Part shown: in pieces, positions 6,000 through 10,755 of the stretch
How the letters are laid out: each line of letters opens with the position of its first letter
Position numbering within the stretch: the stretch's first letter is position 1
NCBI GenBank assembly: GCA_910579435.1
Contig: CAJTVF010000071.1
Span: forward strand, 1 to 10,755
Source: an uncultured Oscillibacter sp.
GTDB taxonomy: Bacteria > Bacillota > Clostridia > Oscillospirales > Oscillospiraceae
DNA: 10,755 bases
Reading direction: 5' to 3'
Made by a program: the position numbers and the translations under genes
The notes under the pieces: generated by a model
Databases searched by the model: none
Told to the model about the DNA's origin: nothing
What the model saw: the letters and a program-made list of their open reading frames with translations, nothing else

Positions 6000-7664
6000 A
6001 TGAAACAGCTCATCAAGCGCCTGACGGCCCTGCTGCTGCCGGCCGTGCTGTGCGTGACGGCGCTGTCCGGCTGCGCCAAGGACGGCGAGGGCATGGCCCT
6101 GGCCGTCTGCGTGGGGGCCGCCCCGGAGTCCCTGGACCCCATCTACGCCGAGGACGCCCGGAGCCAGACCGTTCTGGCCCATCTCTATGAAAACCTGATG
6201 CGGGTGACGGTGGACAGCGCCGGGAAAACCAGCGTCCTCCCCGGCATGGCCAAGAGCGTGGACCAGGAAGAGGAGACCAAGGACGGCGCCATCACCGTTA
6301 CCTACACCTTCCGCCTCCGCAGCGCCCGCTGGTCCGACGGCCAGCCCGTTACCGCCGGGGACTTTGTCTACGCCTGGCAGCGGCTGGCGAACCCCGCCAC
6401 CGGCTCCCGGTACGCGGACCTCCTCTCCGTGGTCAAGGGCTATCAGGAGGCCCGGGCCGCCCAGGACATGAGTCTGCTCCAGGTGACGGCGAAGAACGAC
6501 AGCACCCTGGTGGTGGTGCTGAACGGGCGCTACGACTGGTTTTTAAAGGAGGTCTGCACTTCCCCCGCCGCCATGCCCCTGCGGCAGGACGTGGTACAAA
6601 AGCTGAAGGCCGCCTCCGGCGGCAAGTCCTGGTGGGCGGGAGATCCCACCCAGCTGGTGACCAACGGCCCCTACACTCTAACCGCCCAGGAGGAGGGCCG
6701 CCTCCTCCGGCTGGAGGCCAACCAGCGGTACTACGCCGCCCAGCCCGGCCCCCAGAGCATCGACTTCCACTTCGCCGGCTCGGCGGAGGAAGCTTGGTCC
6801 CTCTATGAGAGCAAGGCCGTGGATGCCGTGTGGCCCCTGCCGGACCAGCGCCTGACCGAGCTGGCGGCGGACCCGGAGTGGACCCCCCTGCCGGAGCTGG
6901 CCACCTATGCCGCCCTGTTCAACTGCGCGTCCGAGCCCTTCAGCGACCCCGCTCTCCGGGAGGCCATGAGCCTGGCCATCGACCGCAATGCCCTGGCTCA
7001 GGCGGCGGGGGCCGCGGCCCTGCCGGCGGAGGGCGTCGTCCCCCCCGGCGTGCCGGAGAACGAGGAGGGGGATTTCCGCACCCTCAGCGCCGCCCTGCTG
7101 GACAACGACCCCGGCGGTTACGAGGAGCGCTGCCAGCAGGCCCGGGCCCTGCTGCAGGAGGCCGGCTACAACAGCGGCGCGGACCTGGGCGAGCTGGAAT
7201 TCCTGTACCTAAAGGACGACGTGCACGACGCCGTGGCCCAGCTCCTCTGCCAGCAGTGGCAGGAGGTCCTGGGAGTCCAGGCCACGCCCAAGGGCCTGAC
7301 GGAGCGAGGGCTGATGTCCGCCCTGCGGGCCGGGGAGTACGACCTGGCGGGCCGGACCCTCACCACCTCCGCCAACGACGCGGAGTGCTTCCTGATGTCC
7401 TGGACCAGCGAGAGCCGGGAAAACCTGGTCCGCTATGAGAGCAGCGCCTATGACACGCTGATGAAGATTGTGGCCGGAGCCGCCGACGGCACCGCCCGGA
7501 TGGGCTGCCTCCACGACGCCGAGGCCCTGCTGCTGATGAACCACGCTATGGCTCCGCTCTACACCAAGGGCACCGACTGGGAGCTGCGGGAGACTCTTAC
7601 CGGAGCGTTCCGGGACCCGAGAGGCTGGTTCAGCTTTGCGGGCGTGGTAGCCCGGACTGCCTGA
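6000..7664 (+). CDS. Peptide ABC transporter substrate-binding lipoprotein (OppA/DppA family, SBP_bac_5)
   Basis: A 554-aa extracytoplasmic oligopeptide-binding protein that should deliver peptides to an Opp/Dpp-type permease. The N-terminus is a lipoprotein signal: basic MKQLIKR, a hydrophobic stretch, then the lipobox LSGC with acylated Cys25. Family-5 hallmarks follow: SLDPIYAEDA near residue 45, YTFRLRSARWSDGQPVTAGD (102-121) and FVYAWQRLANP, and ALFNCASEPFSDPALREAMS (305-324), continuing into LAIDRN. The C-terminal lobe ends with APLYTKGTDWELRETLTGAF. Length is normal. The start is fixed by the signal peptide and GGAGG. No permease or ATPase genes adjoin it, so it is an orphan binding protein that must share a transporter encoded elsewhere. 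Its strong promoter with an embedded palindrome suggests regulated expression. The ligand is inferred from family only. Confidence 0.93.
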   Translation: MKQLIKRLTALLLPAVLCVTALSGCAKDGEGMALAVCVGAAPESLDPIYAEDARSQTVLAHLYENLMRVTVDSAGKTSVLPGMAKSVDQEEETKDGAITVTYTFRLRSARWSDGQPVTAGDFVYAWQRLANPATGSRYADLLSVVKGYQEARAAQDMSLLQVTAKNDSTLVVVLNGRYDWFLKEVCTSPAAMPLRQDVVQKLKAASGGKSWWAGDPTQLVTNGPYTLTAQEEGRLLRLEANQRYYAAQPGPQSIDFHFAGSAEEAWSLYESKAVDAVWPLPDQRLTELAADPEWTPLPELATYAALFNCASEPFSDPALREAMSLAIDRNALAQAAGAAALPAEGVVPPGVPENEEGDFRTLSAALLDNDPGGYEERCQQARALLQEAGYNSGADLGELEFLYLKDDVHDAVAQLLCQQWQEVLGVQATPKGLTERGLMSALRAGEYDLAGRTLTTSANDAECFLMSWTSESRENLVRYESSAYDTLMKIVAGAADGTARMGCLHDAEALLLMNHAMAPLYTKGTDWELRETLTGAFRDPRGWFSFAGVVARTA

Positions 7665-7725
7665 GCATATGCAAAACGCCCCGCCGGACGGCCAATGTCA
7701 TTAAATTAAGGATTTCTCACGCTCA

Positions 7726-7775
7726 AAAAAGCGCCCACCACCTTTTGCATTTTCAAAAGGTGGTGGGCGCTTTTT
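7726..7775. terminator. Strong bidirectional rho-independent terminator
   Basis: Two perfectly complementary 22-nt arms (7726-7747 and 7754-7775; core GCGCCCACCACC / GGTGGTGGGCGC) with a 6-nt CATTTT loop. The flanking A5 and T5 runs supply a U-tract in both directions. It sits between the convergent substrate-binding protein and SLH genes and serves both. Confidence 0.9.
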
Positions 7776-7816
7776 CATGGCCCTTATGTTGTTAAAACGT
7801 CGGAAGTTACTCGGAT

Positions 7817-9781
7817 TTATTTCCCCATAGCCCGGTGCAGGAAGGTGACAATCTGCCCACGGGTACAAGTAGCGGCGGGAGAGAAGTTATCGCCGCCTGT
7901 TCCGCTGGTGATTTTGTTTTCTACCGCCCACGCCACAGCTTGCGCATAGTCCGCGCTGGCTGGAACATCGGCAAAATCAGCCTTACCAGCGGGCGTGGGG
8001 CTTCCAGCCGCTTTCCACATATATTCCATCGTCATGGCGCGGGTGCAGTCTGTATTTGCTCCAAAGGTTGAGCCGGACACCAAACCCTTTTCAGCGGCCC
8101 ACAGAGCCGCCTTATAGAAATAATCGGTGGTCTTAATGTCGGTGAAGGAATTCGTTGCGGTCGGATCCGGTGAGCCGTTAGCGCGCCACAAGAAAGTCAA
8201 GATCTGCGCTTTGCTGCAAGTTGCGTCGGGGGAAAACGTGGCCTTGCTGGTTCCGCTGGTGATGTTCTTTTCCACCGCCCACAGAACCGCGTCCGCAAAG
8301 TAGTCAGTTTCTTTCACATCGGAGAAGCCGCCAACAGTAGGGGCAACTGGAACGGGCGGTTTTCCATTGGCGGGGAGCTTTGGGGGATCAACTAAGAGAG
8401 ACCACGGAAACACAACGTATCGATCGGTTCTTTTTTGATTGAGCACATCCATCCACGTCTTTTTTTCGCTGCCGACTATCTGTATTAGCTCATCCCAGTA
8501 AAGCAAGGGGCTGGTAAAGTTACCCCAGCCTTCAAGAGTGGCATATATATCGTCGGGGGCCGCTTCGTGGGATGTTATTGCGAAGGCAGCTGTATGGCCA
8601 CATGAAAAGGCAGTAACATTATCCAGTATTTTGACAGGCTCATTAAGTGGGGTATACTCCTTCCAAAATACCTTGCTGGAGCCAAGCAATCCATTTTGAT
8701 TGCCTCCGGACATCCAGAGTGAGCCGTCCCTCTTAATAATCGCCAGGGTTTCAATCCCACGGGAAACAAGGCTGTTTGATGTGCTGTTTACAAAGGCTAC
8801 ATCCTCCGCAACTATTTCTACCGGCATTGGCGAAGTAGGGCGAATCGGCTCCGGTAATATCCAATTCCCGTTTTCATCAACCGAATGGGGATCAACCTTT
8901 GTCATCCCGGCGTTTATCGGCCAAGTAATCAGTGTTCCGTCTGTTTTCAAAATATAGGGGTTTCCTTTTAGATAGGCACTGTTTGTGTCACGAAAATAGA
9001 CAGAATCTACATGATCCATTATTTTATAGGGAACGGTTTGATAGGACTCCCCAGGGGTATTGCCCTCATATAAGCCGAGGTTGAAAGCATTGTCGCTTGC
9101 GTCTCCCCACATCCACAATTCTCCATTGGTTTTAACTGCCGCGGTACGGTTACCGCAACAGCTGACAGAAGCCACATCATCCATCACCTTTACCGGCGTT
9201 TTCTGTTCTGTTCTATATTCTCCATTTCCAATCTGTCCACTAAAATTGTTTCCCCACATCCAAAGAGAACCATCCGTTTTGATGGCGCCTGTGTGTCCTG
9301 TCCCGCAGCTGACAGCGGCTACATCATCCATAATTTTTACCGGAGTGGGCTGAACGGTGCACTCAGTTCCATAGGGGCTGAGATATGTAATACTCTTTCC
9401 TCCGTTTCCCAGTTGGCTCTGGTCGTTCATTCCCCACATCCATAGACTCCCATCCGTCTTAATTGCGGCGGCATAAGGGGACCAGCTGGCGCTGAGTGAA
9501 ACAGAGCGCACATTCTCCATAATTTTCAAAGGCTTCTTTTGATAGAAGGTATCTTCCGTGTCCTCATAATCCGACGTTTTGCCAACGCCCATCATACCAT
9601 ACTGCGTCCGCCCCCATATCCAAAGGTTGTCGTGGCGATCAATGTAAGCTACCGTCTCCGCTCCCGCTGATAGCACAACAGGCTTTCCGACTGTGCCAGG
9701 CTCATTGAAAGCCGAAGCAGGAATGCACGACGCGGAGAGCAATAACAACGCCAAGATACGAGCTACTACTTTCTTCTTCAT
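7817..9781 (-). CDS. Secreted cell-surface protein: RCC1-like beta-propeller plus three SLH domains
   Basis: A 654-aa protein. The N-terminus is a Sec signal peptide (MKKKVVARILALLLL..., likely cleaved after Ala-Ser-Ala at 22-24). Residues about 37-420 carry RCC1-type repeats with the recurring core DGSLWMWG...LGNG followed by PVKIMDDV. Copies start near 37, 93, 153 and 205; more degenerate ones lie near 260, 329 and 388. About seven blades would make a complete propeller. Repetition shows in the DNA as the block CCCCACATCCA at about 9105, 9256 and 9429. Residues about 484-650 are three SLH domains (FSDV..., FTDI..., FADV..., each with WAxE and an SG motif), which normally bind pyruvylated wall polymer and anchor the protein outside the cell. 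The propeller's binding partner is unknown. I chose ATG 9781, not the in-frame ATG at 9925: it begins the signal peptide and has AGAGAGGG 8 nt upstream. The gene is more A/T-rich than its left neighbours, consistent with acquisition. Confidence 0.9.
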   Translation of the reverse strand: MKKKVVARILALLLLSASCIPASAFNEPGTVGKPVVLSAGAETVAYIDRHDNLWIWGRTQYGMMGVGKTSDYEDTEDTFYQKKPLKIMENVRSVSLSASWSPYAAAIKTDGSLWMWGMNDQSQLGNGGKSITYLSPYGTECTVQPTPVKIMDDVAAVSCGTGHTGAIKTDGSLWMWGNNFSGQIGNGEYRTEQKTPVKVMDDVASVSCCGNRTAAVKTNGELWMWGDASDNAFNLGLYEGNTPGESYQTVPYKIMDHVDSVYFRDTNSAYLKGNPYILKTDGTLITWPINAGMTKVDPHSVDENGNWILPEPIRPTSPMPVEIVAEDVAFVNSTSNSLVSRGIETLAIIKRDGSLWMSGGNQNGLLGSSKVFWKEYTPLNEPVKILDNVTAFSCGHTAAFAITSHEAAPDDIYATLEGWGNFTSPLLYWDELIQIVGSEKKTWMDVLNQKRTDRYVVFPWSLLVDPPKLPANGKPPVPVAPTVGGFSDVKETDYFADAVLWAVEKNITSGTSKATFSPDATCSKAQILTFLWRANGSPDPTATNSFTDIKTTDYFYKAALWAAEKGLVSGSTFGANTDCTRAMTMEYMWKAAGSPTPAGKADFADVPASADYAQAVAWAVENKITSGTGGDNFSPAATCTRGQIVTFLHRAMGK

Positions 9782-9806
9782 ACATGTTTCCCTCTCTACT
9801 GTTATT

Positions 9807-9869
9807 TTTCCAACAAAGCCCCGAAGGGCGGGCGGGGGATTTGCCCCCGCCCGGGGCTTTCGTTGGAAA
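9807..9869. repeat. Large GC-rich imperfect hairpin in the SLH-gene leader
   Basis: Outer arms TTTCCAAC-AAAGCCCC and GGGGCTTT-CGTTGGAAA pair with a one-base bulge; inner arms GGGCGGGGG and CCCCCGCCC pair around ATTTG. It lies about 10 nt upstream of the SLH gene's ribosome site (9797-9790) on the minus strand. With no clean U-tract it is not a simple terminator; it could be a 5'-UTR stability element or attenuator. Confidence 0.6.
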
Positions 9870-9872
9870 CAT

Positions 9873-9906
9873 AAAAAGCGGTGTTGAGCGTATAACTCAA
9901 CACCGC
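9873..9906 (-). terminator. Rho-independent terminator or attenuator upstream of the SLH gene (minus strand)
   Basis: Read on the minus strand, an 11-bp perfect stem (GCGGTGTTGAG / CTCAACACCGC) with a 7-nt loop runs straight into TTTTT (complement of 9873-9877). It points toward the SLH gene 92 bp away, with no gene seen just upstream that it would end. It is either the end of an unseen minus-strand transcript or an attenuator in a long SLH leader. A weak alternative promoter (TTGAGT, 18 nt, TTTTAT) starts inside this dyad, in which case it would be an operator. Confidence 0.7.
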
Positions 9907-9950
9907 CTGACTGAACTTCAATCAAAGCGAAACACCAAACCCATTTCCTG

Positions 9951-9979
9951 TTGCAAATTGGGCGATATGACAGTATAAT
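9951..9979 (+). promoter_or_regulatory. Sigma-A promoter of a candidate small RNA
   Basis: TTGCAA (9951-9956), a 17-nt spacer and a perfect TATAAT (9974-9979). Transcription is predicted to start at A9985 or A9987, pointing away from the SLH gene into a stretch with no credible protein gene that ends at a strong terminator. Confidence 0.6.
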
Positions 9980-10040
9980 GGGAGATACGGTGTAGTCTTG
10001 GATAGACTATGGTGTTGAGTGGTATGGACACTCTTCATCG

Positions 10041-10070
10041 GAGCATAGCGGGCTGCAACCCGCTATGCTC
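10041..10070. repeat. Perfect 12-bp inverted repeat
   Basis: GAGCATAGCGGG and CCCGCTATGCTC flank CTGCAA. No U-tract follows on either strand, so it is not a terminator; it is best read as the apical stem of the candidate small RNA. Confidence 0.7.
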
Positions 10071-10133
10071 TGCCGCTATTTATGTCTCCACGCCTATTTT
10101 AACCTATCGCGGAAGAAATTGCAAGGGCGTTTT

Positions 10134-10170
10134 CGGAAAAGTCTGCAAAAACAGACTTTTCCGCTTTTTT
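10134..10170 (+). terminator. Rho-independent terminator (plus strand)
   Basis: CGGAAAAGTCTG (10134-10145), loop CAAAAA, CAGACTTTTCCG (10152-10163), then C and six T residues (10165-10170). It ends the candidate small RNA that begins near 9985; no protein gene on this strand needs it. Confidence 0.85.
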
Positions 10171-10175
10171 ATCGA

Positions 10176-10560
10176 CATTCCCCGGACTTGTTGATTTTTC
10201 GGTGGTGTTTTTGGATTCTTGCGGTTTTTGAAAATAACCGCTGATTTTTATATCATAAACAAGACATGTTGAAATTTGGATTTTTCCTTAACTTAACGGC
10301 TGATTTTGGGGCAATTTCCTTCAAAAAATCAGGGTGTGCAAAAACTGATTTTGTGGCATTTCTGGGGCAAGTTGTATTTTTAGGGCAAGCGTGATTTATG
10401 CAGGAAAAGAAGCACTCCAGCCGTTTTCTGCTACATTTCCGGGACATGTTGAGATTTTCAAAAGAGCGGTAATCTTAAACACAGATTTTCTGCCGTTAAA
10501 TTATCACGGCGCATTTTTTTGAAAAACCGGCCCTTTTGTGGCCGATTTCGGGCTTTTTCA
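10176..10560. repeat. A/T-rich non-coding stretch with diverged iteron-like repeats
   Basis: No convincing gene lies here. A degenerate motif close to GGACATGTTGA(n)ATTTT recurs with its GTTG core at 10190, 10268, 10371 and 10448 (spacings 78, 103, 77). Interleaved CTGATTTT copies lie at 10241, 10300 and 10345; the last two extend to about 19 nt (TGATTTTGGGGCAATTTCC versus TGATTTTGTGGCATTTCTG). A hairpin at 10521-10559 (GAAAAACC... / ...GGCTTTTTC) closes the stretch. It could be a replication or transfer region of an element, or decayed DNA. Confidence 0.4.
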
Positions 10561-10576
10561 AAAATAAACAGAGGTG

Positions 10577-10611
10577 GGGGGCGGTGGAATCAACCCCCGC
10601 CCCCCGTTTTT
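10577..10611 (+). terminator. GC-rich hairpin with T-tract (plus-strand terminator)
   Basis: GGGGGGCGG pairs with CCGCCCCCC around a roughly 12-nt loop and is followed by G and TTTTTT. It lies directly beside the stop codon of the minus-strand gene at the right edge. The T-run favours plus-strand termination, although no plus-strand gene ends here; for the minus-strand gene the U-tract would be on the wrong side. Confidence 0.6.
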
Positions 10612-10755
10612 TAGGCCGCAATGCGGTATGTGAACCAGCCGAAGCCCTTCGCGCGAAGGTTTCGCCCGTCCTGCCGCCCCGGCCGGATTGGAACGGTGTG
10701 GCGGCTGATTTTCTGCATGACTTCTTTCCCGGTCATGTTTGGATTGTTGAGAAAT
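10611..10755 (-). CDS. C-terminal end of an unrecognised protein (5' end beyond the window)
   Basis: Reading the minus strand from the right edge gives 47 residues and a TAA stop (10613-10611). The frame is open to the edge, so the gene begins outside the window. The visible part starts FLNNPNMTGKEVMQ and is basic (IRPGRQDGRNLRAKGFGW) with an aromatic end (FGWFTYRIAA). The composition and clean stop beside a hairpin make a real coding end likely, but I do not recognise the family. An internal ATG at MTGKEV could start a 41-aa peptide, which is less likely because the frame is open before it. The neighbouring repeat-rich DNA would suit a mobile-element gene; that is inference. Confidence 0.45.
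   Translation of the reverse strand, partial: FLNNPNMTGKEVMQKISRHTVPIRPGRQDGRNLRAKGFGWFTYRIAA

Larger units (their letters stand above)
9985..10170 (+). ncRNA. Candidate structured small RNA, about 185 nt, family not recognised
   Basis: The unit runs from a good promoter to a strong terminator. Predicted hairpins in order: TAGTCT-N5-AGACTA (9993-10009); GAGTG-N7-CACTC (10017-10033); a perfect 12-bp GAGCATAGCGGG / CCCGCTATGCTC with loop CTGCAA (10041-10070); and the terminator. An alternative long-range stem, GGTGTTGAG (10011-10019) with CTCCACGCC (10086-10094; one mismatch, one G-U), would enclose the 12-bp hairpin and leave an internal loop. That rod-with-bubble shape and the length recall 6S RNA, but I do not recognise a 6S sequence and do not assign it. 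The only overlapping reading frame (61 aa, starting at 10009) lacks a ribosome site and resembles nothing. Confidence is in the transcription unit, not in a function. Confidence 0.5.

Noticed and set aside
9782..9925. 48-residue N-terminal extension of the SLH protein
   Set aside because: It would run through both leader hairpins and precede the signal peptide; ATG 9781 starts a normal signal peptide with a ribosome site.
9807..10070. Terminal inverted repeats of an insertion sequence
   Set aside because: The inverted repeats here are adjacent hairpins, not matching ends around a transposase gene, and no target-site duplication was seen.
9985..10170. tRNA or known housekeeping RNA (tmRNA, SRP RNA, RNase P)
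   Set aside because: No T-arm GTTCRA box or CCA-side acceptor pairing was found, no SRP tetraloop domain is visible, and it is far too short for tmRNA or RNase P.
10009..10194. 61-aa plus-strand open frame
   Set aside because: It has no ribosome site, crosses the 12-bp inverted repeat and the terminator, and gives no recognisable protein; the structured-RNA reading fits better.
10253..10447. 64-aa minus-strand open frame with several cysteines
   Set aside because: It coincides with the iteron-like repeats, has no convincing ribosome site, and its A/T-driven composition argues against coding.
10176..10560. CRISPR array
   Set aside because: The repeats are diverged, unevenly spaced (77-103) and interleaved with a second motif; there are no identical repeats with similar-sized spacers, and no cas gene.

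Overview
The window looks like a GC-rich gut clostridium, most probably of the Oscillospiraceae/Ruminococcaceae (Flavonifractor/Oscillibacter-like). This rests on a Firmicutes-type (class II) GalT, a clostridial multi-cluster [FeFe] hydrogenase, Cof-type phosphatase and lipoprotein peptide-binding genes in a strong G/C third-position bias, and a three-SLH surface protein. The taxonomic placement is inference.

Layout. (1) 1-1130 (+): the C-terminal part of galT, cut by the left edge. (2) 1154-1180: a perfect hairpin shared as terminator with the convergent operon. (3) 4774-1188 (-): a two-gene operon, first a NuoF-N3-domain/GltD fusion flavoprotein, then an HndD/CpI-like [FeFe] hydrogenase. 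The two overlap by 7 nt (ATGGTAA) and should form a soluble pyridine-nucleotide-linked hydrogenase. (4) 4775-5047: a divergent control region with one good promoter each way and a Rex-like operator. (5) 5048-5818 (+): a Cof-type HAD phosphatase. (6) 5887-5923: a near-consensus promoter whose -35 sits in the centre of a perfect 10+3+10 palindrome. (7) 6000-7664 (+): an orphan OppA/DppA-type substrate-binding lipoprotein. (8) 7726-7775: a 22-bp-stem bidirectional terminator. (9) 9781-7817 (-): a secreted RCC1-propeller plus triple-SLH cell-surface protein, clearly more A/T-rich than the genes to its left. (10) 9782-10610: about 830 bp without a convincing protein gene but dense in structure. It holds two large hairpins upstream of the SLH gene, one of them a minus-strand terminator, a promoter-to-terminator unit on the + strand that looks like a ~185-nt small RNA, and an A/T-rich stretch with diverged iteron-like repeats. 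(11) 10611-10755 (-): the C-terminal end of an unrecognised protein running off the right edge.

Functional reading. The left three quarters is ordinary metabolic chromosome: sugar nucleotide metabolism, H2 metabolism tied to NAD(P)H, phosphatase and peptide uptake. The hydrogenase operon is biochemically the most interesting protein part, because its partner carries a GltD-type FAD/NAD(P) module instead of the usual NuoF FMN module plus NuoE. The right quarter, with its change in composition, surface protein, candidate small RNA and repeat-rich non-coding DNA, looks like an accessory or acquired segment and holds the least explained signals.
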